A stretch of 43,509 bases of DNA from Aurantibacter sp042094015 (GTDB lineage: Bacteria > Bacteroidota > Bacteroidia > Flavobacteriales > Flavobacteriaceae): contig NZ_JBELDZ010000012.1 in the NCBI RefSeq assembly GCF_042094015.1, positions 1 through 43,509 of the forward strand. The letters run 5' to 3'. The notes beneath the pieces were generated by a model. The model made no database searches, was not told the origin of the DNA, and saw only the letters and a list, made by a program, of their open reading frames with translations. A program made the position numbers and the translations under genes. The stretch's first letter is position 1, and each line of letters starts with the position of its first letter. This document shows, one piece after another, positions 33,692-41,700 of the stretch.

Positions 33692-34630
33692 ATGAAAATC
33701 CTTCATATAGATTCTAATCACGATTTAATGCTAAAGCAATTAAATACATTAGGGTTTACAAATCATACAGATTATACCTCAACTAAAGAAGCTATTTTAA
33801 ATAAAATTCAGAATTATCAAGGTGTAATTATAAGAAGTCGTTTTAGTATAGATAAAGATTTTTTAGATGCAGCAATCAACTTAAAGTTTATTGGTCGTGT
33901 TGGAGCAGGATTAGAGAATATAGATTGTGAGTATGCAGAGTCTAAAGGTATAAAACTTATTGCTGCACCAGAAGGAAATCGTAATGCTGTAGGAGAACAC
34001 AGTTTAGCAATGTTATTAAGTTTATTCAACAAGCTTAATAAAGCAGATAAAGAAATTAGAAATGGAAAATGGTTACGCGAAAATAATCGTGGTATAGAAT
34101 TAGACGGAAAAACAGTCGGTTTAATTGGTTATGGCAATATGGGAAAAGCTTTTGCTAAAAAACTAAGAGGTTTCGACGTAGAGGTTTTGTGTTACGATTT
34201 AAAGTCAAATATGAGCGATGTTAACTGTAAACAAGTTTCTTTAAAAGAACTGCAAGAAAAAGTTGATATTTTAAGCCTACATACTCCACAAACTGAATTA
34301 ACCATAAATATGGTAAATCAAGATTTTATTAACGGATTTAAAAAACCATTCTGGTTAATAAATACAGCTCGTGGAAAAAGTGTAGTAACTAAAGATTTAG
34401 TTTCGGCCTTAAAAAAAGAAAAAATTCTTGGTGCAGGATTAGATGTTTTAGAATATGAACAAGCTTCGTTTGAAAACCTGTTTGTTACTAATAAAATACC
34501 AGAAGCTTTCAAATATTTAATAGAAGCAGAAAACATCTTATTATCCCCTCATGTTGCAGGTTGGACTTCAGAAAGTAAAGAAAAACTAGCACAAACTATA
34601 GTAGATAAAATTAAAGCAGAATTTTGTTAA
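33692..34630 (+). CDS. D-2-hydroxyacid dehydrogenase (3-phosphoglycerate dehydrogenase-like)
   Basis: This 312-residue NAD(P)-dependent enzyme has the Rossmann motif GLIGYGNMGKAFAKKL (GxGxxG), a substrate-binding start VGRVGAGLENID, the catalytic-region arginine in NTARGKSV, an acidic residue in GLDVLEYE, and the catalytic His in SPHVAGWT. It resembles D-3-phosphoglycerate dehydrogenases (serine synthesis) but lacks the C-terminal ACT or ASB regulatory domains, so the substrate is not certain; other 2-hydroxy acids are possible. It opens a small operon with the DUF1801 and VOC genes 26 and 6 bases apart. Confidence 0.88.
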   Translation: MKILHIDSNHDLMLKQLNTLGFTNHTDYTSTKEAILNKIQNYQGVIIRSRFSIDKDFLDAAINLKFIGRVGAGLENIDCEYAESKGIKLIAAPEGNRNAVGEHSLAMLLSLFNKLNKADKEIRNGKWLRENNRGIELDGKTVGLIGYGNMGKAFAKKLRGFDVEVLCYDLKSNMSDVNCKQVSLKELQEKVDILSLHTPQTELTINMVNQDFINGFKKPFWLINTARGKSVVTKDLVSALKKEKILGAGLDVLEYEQASFENLFVTNKIPEAFKYLIEAENILLSPHVAGWTSESKEKLAQTIVDKIKAEFC

Positions 34631-34656
34631 CTTTATAGCTATTAAAAACTAGCAAA

Positions 34657-35112
34657 ATGACATCTAAAGCAACGTCTCCAGAAGATTATATAAAAGAAGC
34701 GCCTCAAGAAAGACAATTCTTTTTAAATAAGCTTCGTAATACTATAAAAAATAACTTGCCAAAAGGTTTCCAAGAATGTATGCAATACGGAATGATTGGT
34801 TATGTTGTTCCTCATAGTATTTATCCAGACGGCTACCATTGTAATCCAGAAATGCCATTGCCATTTATGAGTTTTGCATCTCAGAAAAACTCAATAAATT
34901 TATATCATTCTGGTATTTATGCTATTCCAGAAATTCACGATTGGTTTATTACAGAATACCCAAAACACTGCAAACGCAAACCAGATATGGGGAAAAGTTG
35001 TATTAGATTTAAAAAGCCAGAAGAAATCCCATTTGAATTGATAGTTGAATTGTGCCAAAAACTATCTATTCAAGATTGGATTGAAACTTATGAAAAGACC
35101 TTAAAAAAATAA
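34657..35112 (+). CDS. DUF1801 family protein
   Basis: This 151-residue soluble protein has DUF1801 features: SPEDYIKEAPQERQFFLNKL at the N-terminus, then FQECMQYGMIGYVVPH, LPFMSFASQKNSINLYH and KPDMGKSCIRFKKPEEIP. Members are small alpha-beta proteins (YdhG/YjbR-like) of unknown function. It sits 26 bases after the dehydrogenase gene and 6 bases before the VOC gene. Confidence 0.88.
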   Translation: MTSKATSPEDYIKEAPQERQFFLNKLRNTIKNNLPKGFQECMQYGMIGYVVPHSIYPDGYHCNPEMPLPFMSFASQKNSINLYHSGIYAIPEIHDWFITEYPKHCKRKPDMGKSCIRFKKPEEIPFELIVELCQKLSIQDWIETYEKTLKK

Positions 35113-35118
35113 TACATT

Positions 35119-35505
35119 ATGAAAAAAAGAGTAACAGGAATTGGTGGACTATTTTTTAAGAGCGAAGATCCAAAAGCATCAAAAGAATGGTATAACAAAC
35201 ATTTAGGTTTTAATACAGACGATTATGGCTCTACCTTTTGGTGGAAAGATAAAGAAGACAAAGATTGCTCTACACAATGGAGCCCTTTTAAAGATGACAC
35301 AACATATTTTGAGCCTTCTAAAAAAGAATTTATGTTTAATTATCGTGTAGAGAATTTAGTAGAACTATTAGAAACACTAAAGAATGAAGGTGTAACTATT
35401 GTGGGGAAAATGGAAGAATATGATTACGGTAAGTTTGGATGGATTTTAGATAATGAAGGCAATAAAATAGAACTTTGGGAACCAATAGATAAAGTTTTTA
35501 AATAA
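35119..35505 (+). CDS. VOC (glyoxalase-like) family protein
   Basis: This 128-residue single-domain protein has the vicinal oxygen chelate layout: GIGGLFFKSEDPKASKEWYNKHLGF, then DYGSTFWWKDKE, MFNYRVENLVELLETL, and ending GKFGWILDNEGNKIELWEP, which contains the usual metal-ligand glutamate. The N-terminal metal ligand is not obvious, so metal binding and the substrate are unknown. It overlaps no gene and is last in the small operon. Confidence 0.9.
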   Translation: MKKRVTGIGGLFFKSEDPKASKEWYNKHLGFNTDDYGSTFWWKDKEDKDCSTQWSPFKDDTTYFEPSKKEFMFNYRVENLVELLETLKNEGVTIVGKMEEYDYGKFGWILDNEGNKIELWEPIDKVFK

Positions 35506-35540
35506 AATTCTTTACTTTTAAACAAATAAAAAACAACAAA

Positions 35541-35954
35541 ATGTCAAACGATAATAAGAATTTAAGCGATGATCTTAACGATATGTTAGGAGATGCAAAA
35601 GAATCTGCAAAAAAAGCGGCAAATAAAGCTACAGAATTTGCTAACGAAGCAAAAGAATCAGCTAGTGAGTTTTCTAAAAGCGCACAAGAAACATTTAATT
35701 CTACCGAAAACAAAAAAGTTTTAACAGGTGTTTTAGGAATTTTATTTGGTGGATTAGGAATTCACAAGTTTGTTTTAGGTTATAACAAAGAAGGTATAAT
35801 TTTAGTGATTTTATGCATTTTAGGCTTTTTAACTTGTGGAATAACTTCTGCGTTATCTGGACTAATTGGATTAATTGAAGGCATTATATATTTAACAAAA
35901 TCAGATGAAGAGTTTTACAATACCTACCAAGTAGGAAAAAAAGCCTGGTTTTAA
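35541..35954 (+). CDS. TM2-domain membrane protein with helical charged N-terminus
   Basis: The 137-residue protein has an Ala/Lys/Glu-rich helical N-terminus (about 8-50, KESAKKAANKATEFANEAKE and on), similar to repeats of stress-related amphipathic helices, then the TM2 domain (about 58-125): VLGILFGGLGIHKFVLGY, ILVILCILGFLTCGITSALSG and IEGIIYLTKS. TM2 proteins are small two-helix inner-membrane proteins with no settled function. It is convergent with the secreted protein gene at 35973, only 18 bases apart. Confidence 0.9.
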   Translation: MSNDNKNLSDDLNDMLGDAKESAKKAANKATEFANEAKESASEFSKSAQETFNSTENKKVLTGVLGILFGGLGIHKFVLGYNKEGIILVILCILGFLTCGITSALSGLIGLIEGIIYLTKSDEEFYNTYQVGKKAWF

Positions 35955-35972
35955 ACTTTTCTATTATAAGAC

Positions 35973-37010
35973 TTAGTTAGGATAGTAGTTATTTGGTAAC
36001 ATTGTAGACAATCTACTGTTACCAAATCTACCTCCAAAAATAATTTTATCTACAGGAGAATGTATTCCAAAATCGTCTATAAAAAACGTTTTATCTTCAT
36101 CTTGTATTAATAATGCGGACTGCTCAATTATATTATACCTAATCACTACTTTATTCTCTTGAAGTAATTTAACCTTAACCAGATCTTCATTTTTTATAAT
36201 TTCAAAAACAGTTTCTACATTAGTATTAAAATATAATTCAGAATCTCTTGCAGGTGCTTTTATAAAAAACTTAAAACCAAATTTATCTGTTTCATTTGTA
36301 GATAATACTCTCATAAAGTGAAGTAACGATCCAAAATAACTTTTCTCTCTTGCTTTTATATATTTAGATTTCACTTTTTTAACACTAAGCTCTTCAAACC
36401 TTGAAGTTCCTGAATAAAAAACAGTTTTTACGCCTCGAAAACAATTTAAACAGTTTGTAAATGTTACTTCAAAATCAACTAAATCATAATAAACTTTATA
36501 TCCTAAAGCTTTATTTATAATAATTATTGGTTCGTTTGTAGATGCATATAATTGATTGTTAGATTTACTATATACTAGTTTTATAACATCTTCATTCTTA
36601 ATTTCACATTTTAAAGTGGCTTTATCAGAACCTAAAAATTGTCTTCTAAAAATATTTAATTTTTTCTGTCTAGACCAATCATCAAATAAGACAACTTCAT
36701 CTAAAGATGTTTCTTTTTCAATTAAATTATATGTAGTATTTTGTTTAAGAGAAGTACTATTTATAGTTAGGGTTTGGTATCCCACAAAACTAATAACTAA
36801 TAAACTTTTAGTGTTTTTATTATCTGGAAGTTCTATCGAAAAAAAACCTTCACTATTTGTTATTGTTCCAATAGTAGTACCATCAAAATATACAGAAACT
36901 GTTTCTAAAGGCTCACTTGTAATTGCATCTAAAACTTTACCTTGATAGGTCTGAGATTGAATAAACTGACTTAATAAAATTAAAAAAAATACAAAAACTC
37001 TAGTCTTCAC
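35973..37010 (-). CDS. Secreted carboxypeptidase-regulatory-like domain protein
   Basis: A signal peptide (VFVFFLILLSQFIQSQ) is followed by a CarboxypepD_reg-like domain (about 20-100) with YQGKVLDAITSEPLETVSVYF, TNSEGFFSIELP and LLVISFVGYQTL. The remaining residues (about 110-345) do not match a family I recognise and contain no TonB-dependent receptor barrel, so this is not a SusC-type transporter. It probably sits in the periplasm or outer membrane. The start codon overlaps the end of the acyltransferase gene by 11 bases, linking it to that operon. Confidence 0.87.
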   Translation of the reverse strand: MKTRVFVFFLILLSQFIQSQTYQGKVLDAITSEPLETVSVYFDGTTIGTITNSEGFFSIELPDNKNTKSLLVISFVGYQTLTINSTSLKQNTTYNLIEKETSLDEVVLFDDWSRQKKLNIFRRQFLGSDKATLKCEIKNEDVIKLVYSKSNNQLYASTNEPIIIINKALGYKVYYDLVDFEVTFTNCLNCFRGVKTVFYSGTSRFEELSVKKVKSKYIKAREKSYFGSLLHFMRVLSTNETDKFGFKFFIKAPARDSELYFNTNVETVFEIIKNEDLVKVKLLQENKVVIRYNIIEQSALLIQDEDKTFFIDDFGIHSPVDKIIFGGRFGNSRLSTMLPNNYYPN

Positions 37011-38811
37011 TTTGCCCTGAAAATTTACGCTCTAATTCCGCTTGAAACTCTTCCATAACTGGTCTTACTGTACTTTCTGGCAAGTCTGTTACTTTAATAT
37101 ACATTAAGCCGTCTACAGCATTATTAAATAATGGATCTACATTAAACCCAACTAATCTACAGTTTTGTTTAATATACTTTTTAAGAAGTACAGGCAATCT
37201 TAATGCGCCTGGCTCTATTTCGTCTATAACTTTATCAAATTTATTTAAATCGGCTTCTGTTGCATCAAAAACAAAATCTTTATCTGCATCGTTAAGTTTA
37301 ACTTTAAATTCTTTTTTAGGATGAACGTATTGTGCTATGTATGGATCATAATAATGAGATTTCATAAACTCAATCATTAACGATTTAGAAAAATTAGAGA
37401 ACTGATTACTTATACTTACGCCTCCAATTAAATATTTATGTTCTGGATAACGTAATGTAGTGTGTACAATACCTTTCCACATTAAAAATAAAGGCATTGG
37501 TTTTTGCTGATATTCTTTAGTAATAAATGCACGACCAAGTTCTAAAGACTCACTCATCATTTTATACAGTTCTGGCTCAAACCTAAATAAATCTTGTAAA
37601 TAAAAACCATCTATTCCAAAACGTTTAAATATTTGAGCACCTAAACCCATTCTGTATGCTCCAGCTAATTTATTAGCTTGGTTGTCCCATAAAAACATAT
37701 GGTGATAATAACTATCAAACTTATCTAAATCTATTGCCTCGTTTGTTCCTTCTCCAACCTCGCGAAAGGTGATTTCACGTAAACGACCAATTTCATGTAA
37801 TATCTTGGGAATATCATCTGCTGCTGCTAAATAAACATCGTAATTTTTACTTGTTAGTAATTTACAATCTTTTTGTTTTAACAATTCTACCTCTTTAATC
37901 ATATCCTCCGTTTTTACTGGAGTTACAATTTTTTTAGGCGGTTTTACTGTTTTTAAACTTTGTGATAGTGTGGAAATAATTTTTTCTTTAGGCTCAAAAG
38001 CATTAGCTAACATGTATGTTTTTTTACGTAAAAACTCTGTAAAATCTGCTAGTTTCCCATGTTCATCTTGAGCCTTAACAGAAATAGGTTTCCCTATTCT
38101 AACCTTAATAACACGCCTTTTTTGAGTTAAAAGTTCAGAAGGTATTTTTGCTGTTCTAAATATATCACTGATTTTAGATAACTTGTAAAAAAGAGAACTG
38201 TTTTTAGCGTGAAAGTATATAGGTACTACGGGAACTTTTGCTTTTTGAACTAATTTCATTGCGGCTTCTTCCCAAGGTTTATCAACTACTAATTTTCCGT
38301 CGCGATAAGTTGATACTTCTCCGGCTGGAAAAATCCCTAATGGATGTCCATTTCTTAAATGTAAAATTGCGTTTTTAAAACCTGTAATACTAGATTTTGC
38401 ATCCTTATGTTCTTCAAAAGGATTTACCGGCATTATATAAGGCTTTAAAGGCTCTATTCTATGTAATAAAAAATTAGCTATTATTTTAAAGTCTTCTCGT
38501 TGTTCTAGCATTAATTTTAATAACAATATGCCATCAATTCCTCCTAACGGATGATTAGAAATTGTAACATAAGCTCCATCTTTTGGTAAACGTTTTAAGT
38601 CTTCGTCTGGAATTTCAAATTTAATTTCAAACTCATCCAACAAACTATTCAAAAAAGTAAGGTTTTTTAAGTGTTTATGTTTGTTGTAGACTTTATTTAA
38701 TGTAGATATTTTTAAAACCTTCATAAGTAACCAACCTACGAAAGTACCTATAAATCCGTATTTACCTAGATTTATGGCTTTTGCAACTTCTTTAGCTGAT
38801 ACTAATCCCAT
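37000..38811 (-). CDS. Bifunctional acyltransferase resembling OlsF/GlsF aminolipid synthase
   Basis: The 603-residue protein fuses two acyltransferase types. The N-terminal half (about 40-260) is PlsC-like, with ITISNHPLGGIDGI (His87 and Asp93, an HX5D form) and IFPAGEVSTYRDGKL. The C-terminal half (about 325-500) is GNAT-like of the OlsB type, with REITFREVGEGTNEAIDLD, LELGRAFITKEYQ and YPEHKYLIGGVSISNQFS. In the literature I recall such fusions (OlsF in Serratia and Flavobacterium; GlsB plus GlsA in Bacteroides) as making ornithine or glycine lipids. The amino acid substrate here cannot be read from sequence. The gene is 7 bases after lysC and overlaps the next gene. Confidence 0.82.
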   Translation of the reverse strand: MGLVSAKEVAKAINLGKYGFIGTFVGWLLMKVLKISTLNKVYNKHKHLKNLTFLNSLLDEFEIKFEIPDEDLKRLPKDGAYVTISNHPLGGIDGILLLKLMLEQREDFKIIANFLLHRIEPLKPYIMPVNPFEEHKDAKSSITGFKNAILHLRNGHPLGIFPAGEVSTYRDGKLVVDKPWEEAAMKLVQKAKVPVVPIYFHAKNSSLFYKLSKISDIFRTAKIPSELLTQKRRVIKVRIGKPISVKAQDEHGKLADFTEFLRKKTYMLANAFEPKEKIISTLSQSLKTVKPPKKIVTPVKTEDMIKEVELLKQKDCKLLTSKNYDVYLAAADDIPKILHEIGRLREITFREVGEGTNEAIDLDKFDSYYHHMFLWDNQANKLAGAYRMGLGAQIFKRFGIDGFYLQDLFRFEPELYKMMSESLELGRAFITKEYQQKPMPLFLMWKGIVHTTLRYPEHKYLIGGVSISNQFSNFSKSLMIEFMKSHYYDPYIAQYVHPKKEFKVKLNDADKDFVFDATEADLNKFDKVIDEIEPGALRLPVLLKKYIKQNCRLVGFNVDPLFNNAVDGLMYIKVTDLPESTVRPVMEEFQAELERKFSGQSED

Positions 38812-38818
38812 TGGTTCT

Positions 38819-40069
38819 TTATTTGGTCACAATTTGTACAGTCTCTTGAAATTGTTGTTTCAATAAAACCTTTTTATTTAATTCTAAATCTTTTATAACA
38901 TTCTCATTAAAATGACGAATGGTATATAAATTGACATTTGGATGACAAGTTACTTTAAATTTGGCTTTTAAGTGTAATAATAATGCCTCTAGATTATTAA
39001 AAACATTTTCTACGCAAACTGAGAAACTAATAGCTGAGTTTTGAATAACATCAACTTTCATTTTATATGTTGCTAATAACGTAAAAATTTCACTAATATT
39101 TTCTTCAACTATATAAGAAAAATCTATTGTAGATATTGAAATTAAAATTTGATTCCTCTTTAAAATAAAACAAGGCATTAAAGGAGATATTACTTGTGTT
39201 TTATTTACAATAGTTCCATTGTTTTCTGGATTTAAAAAAGACTTTACGTGTAACGGAATTTCTTTTTGTTGTAGTGGTTGAAGTGTTTTTGGATGTATTA
39301 CAGATGCACCATAAAAAGCTAATTCAATAGCTTCTGTATAAGATATGTTTTCTAACAGTTTAGTTTGTTCAAAATATCTAGGATCTGCGTTTAAAACGCC
39401 TGGCACATCTTTCCAGATTGTTACACTTTCTGCATTTAATGTGTACCCAAAAATGGCCGCAGTGTAATCGCTTCCTTCTCGACCTAAAGTAGTAGTGAAA
39501 TTATTGGCATCGCTTCCTAAAAACCCTTGTGTTATATATAATGTGTTTTTAGAAATTGCAGTTTTAATTTGTTCTTGTGTTTTTCCCCAATTAACATTTG
39601 CTTTTCTATAATAATTATCTGTTTTTATTAGCGACCTAACATCTAACCATATATTATTTATATCAACTGTATTTAAATAAGTGCTAATTACCTTTGTAGA
39701 TAATAACTCTCCAAATCCAATAATTTGATCATAAACAAAATTATAGTCGGGAGATTTGTTAGTTTTTAAAAATAGATTTAAATCTTTAAAAATAGATTTG
39801 ACTGTTTTAAAAACATCATGAGAATCTGTTTTAAATAAATCTAACAAAATTGAATAATGGTAATTTTCTACTTTAGTAATAGCAGCAGATAATTCTACTT
39901 TATTATTAAAATAAGAATCTATAACTTGTTCTAAATCATTAGTGGTTTTACCCATTGCAGAAACAACAATTAACGTGTTTTTATATCCCGCATATTGCAA
40001 CACTTTAACTAAATTCTTAATACCATTTGCATCTTTTACAGAAGCTCCACCAAATTTAAAAATTCTCAT
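38819..40069 (-). CDS. lysC: Aspartate kinase
   Basis: Phosphorylates aspartate, the first step to lysine, threonine, methionine and diaminopimelate. Family motifs are IFKFGGASVKD at the start, VVSAMGKTTNDLEQV, TTLGREGSDYTAAIFG, TIWKDVPGVLNADPR and ISYTEAIELAFYGASVIHPKT. The C-terminal 120 residues hold ACT-like regulatory domains (QILISISTIDFSYIVEE and onwards). At 416 residues it is a monofunctional enzyme, not fused to homoserine dehydrogenase. It lies 2 bases after the GNAT gene and 7 bases before the bifunctional acyltransferase gene. Confidence 0.93.
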   Translation of the reverse strand: MRIFKFGGASVKDANGIKNLVKVLQYAGYKNTLIVVSAMGKTTNDLEQVIDSYFNNKVELSAAITKVENYHYSILLDLFKTDSHDVFKTVKSIFKDLNLFLKTNKSPDYNFVYDQIIGFGELLSTKVISTYLNTVDINNIWLDVRSLIKTDNYYRKANVNWGKTQEQIKTAISKNTLYITQGFLGSDANNFTTTLGREGSDYTAAIFGYTLNAESVTIWKDVPGVLNADPRYFEQTKLLENISYTEAIELAFYGASVIHPKTLQPLQQKEIPLHVKSFLNPENNGTIVNKTQVISPLMPCFILKRNQILISISTIDFSYIVEENISEIFTLLATYKMKVDVIQNSAISFSVCVENVFNNLEALLLHLKAKFKVTCHPNVNLYTIRHFNENVIKDLELNKKVLLKQQFQETVQIVTK

Positions 40070-40071
40070 AA

Positions 40072-40551
40072 CTACAGCTTCTCTAAATATTTCTGTATTC
40101 CTTGTTCATCTAATTGCACTAAATGCCAATCTTCTAAAATTTTAGCACCTCTGCTTTTATAAAAATTAATTGCTGGTGCATTCCAGTCTAAAACTTCCCA
40201 ACTTACACGTCTTACTTTTAATTGTTTTCCTAATTTAACAACTTCATCTAATAATTTAGAACCTAAACCAGAACCTCTATACGCCTCTTTTACAACTAAA
40301 TCTTCTAAATGAAGTGTTTTCCCTTTCCATGTAGAGTATCTAATATAAGTTAAAGCAATTCCAATTATATTTTTTTTATATGTTGCTACAAAACATTTAA
40401 AAATAGGATTAGCTCCAAATCCGTTATGTTGTAACTCTTCTACAGAAACAAAAACGGCATTAGGTTCTTTTTCAAATTCTGCTAATTCTTGAATTAAATC
40501 CAAAACTTGAGGCATATCATTTTTAGAAGCCATTCTAATTTCAAAATCCAT
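40072..40551 (-). CDS. GNAT family N-acetyltransferase
   Basis: The 159-residue protein opens FEIRMASKNDMPQVLDLIQELAEFEK and has LHLEDLVVKEAYRGSGLGSKLL, the acetyl-CoA-binding motif A (RGxGxG in the form RGSGLG), and WEVLDWNAPAINFYKSRGAK. The pattern is closest to the diamine (spermidine) acetyltransferase-like branch, but the substrate is not certain. It is the first gene of the minus-strand operon, followed by lysC after 2 bases. Confidence 0.9.
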   Translation of the reverse strand: MDFEIRMASKNDMPQVLDLIQELAEFEKEPNAVFVSVEELQHNGFGANPIFKCFVATYKKNIIGIALTYIRYSTWKGKTLHLEDLVVKEAYRGSGLGSKLLDEVVKLGKQLKVRRVSWEVLDWNAPAINFYKSRGAKILEDWHLVQLDEQGIQKYLEKL

Positions 40552-40670
40552 GTGTTGTACTTTAATTTTTCAAATATAATTTAAAGTTAGTGTTTCTTAA
40601 ACAGATTATTTCATGAAAACAATATAGTAAGCCAAAATTTATACGATATTTGTAAGAAATATTAATATTT

Positions 40671-41666
40671 ATGACTTCTACTCCAAAAACCTTAGGTGAA
40701 TTTATTATAGAAAATCAATCATCTTTTAAATATACTTCTGGAGAATTATCTCGTTTAATTAATTCAATTCGTTTAGCGGCAAAAGTTGTTAATCATGAAG
40801 TTAATAAGGCAGGATTAGTAGATATTATTGGAAATGCTGGAGACACTAATATTCAAGGCGAAGATCAGCAAAAACTAGACGTCTATGCCAACGAAAAATT
40901 TATTCAAACTCTTACAAAACGAAATATAGTTTGTGGAATAGCAAGCGAGGAAGAGGACGATTTTATTTCTATAAACAGTCAGGATAAAAATAACCAAAAT
41001 AAATATGTAGTTTTAATTGATCCATTGGATGGGTCTAGCAATATAGATGTAAACGTATCAGTAGGAACAATATTTTCTATTTATAGAAGAGTTACTCCAG
41101 TTGGAACACCTGTAACAATAAATGATTTTTTACAAAAAGGAAGCGAACAAGTTGCTGCTGGTTATGTGGTTTATGGAACTTCTACTATGATTGTTTACAC
41201 TACAGGACATGGCGTAAATGGATTTACCTTAAATCCTGCAATTGGAACGTTCTATTTATCTCACCCAAATATGGAGTTTCCTGAAAATGGAAATATTTAT
41301 TCTGTAAACGAAGGTAATTATACACATTTTCCACAAGGAGTAAAAAATTACATTAAATATTGTCAAGAAGAAGAAGGAGATAGGCCATATACATCTAGAT
41401 ATATTGGTAGCTTAGTTTCAGATTTTCATAGAAATATGATTAAAGGTGGAATCTATTTTTATCCACAAACATCTAAAGATAAAAACGGAAAACTTAGATT
41501 GCTTTATGAATGTAACCCAATGGCTTTTATTGCAGAGCAAGCCAACGGAAAAGCTAGTAATGGAAAACAGAGAATTATGGATATTAAACCAACAGAATTA
41601 CATGAGCGCGTTCCTTTTTTCTGTGGCAGTAAAAACATGGTAGAAAAAGCAGAGACTTTTATGTAG
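40671..41666 (+). CDS. fbp: Class I fructose-1,6-bisphosphatase
   Basis: Removes the 1-phosphate of fructose 1,6-bisphosphate in gluconeogenesis. The motifs VVLIDPLDGSSNIDVNVSVG (metal-binding), GIASEEEDDF and the C-terminal KGGIYFYPQT plus LRLLYECNPMAFIAEQANGKAS are characteristic. At 331 residues the length is normal. It is divergent from the GNAT operon, separated by 119 bases that contain a TACGATATTTG stretch, a loose -7 match, and nothing else I can identify. It precedes dxs by 34 bases. Confidence 0.97.
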   Translation: MTSTPKTLGEFIIENQSSFKYTSGELSRLINSIRLAAKVVNHEVNKAGLVDIIGNAGDTNIQGEDQQKLDVYANEKFIQTLTKRNIVCGIASEEEDDFISINSQDKNNQNKYVVLIDPLDGSSNIDVNVSVGTIFSIYRRVTPVGTPVTINDFLQKGSEQVAAGYVVYGTSTMIVYTTGHGVNGFTLNPAIGTFYLSHPNMEFPENGNIYSVNEGNYTHFPQGVKNYIKYCQEEEGDRPYTSRYIGSLVSDFHRNMIKGGIYFYPQTSKDKNGKLRLLYECNPMAFIAEQANGKASNGKQRIMDIKPTELHERVPFFCGSKNMVEKAETFM

Positions 41667-41700
41667 AAATTACATAATTAGAAATTCTATTACTTAAAAT

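Noticed and set aside
35973..37010. SusC/TonB-dependent receptor
   Set aside because: Only the carboxypeptidase-regulatory-like domain is present; the plug and barrel are missing and the protein is too short.
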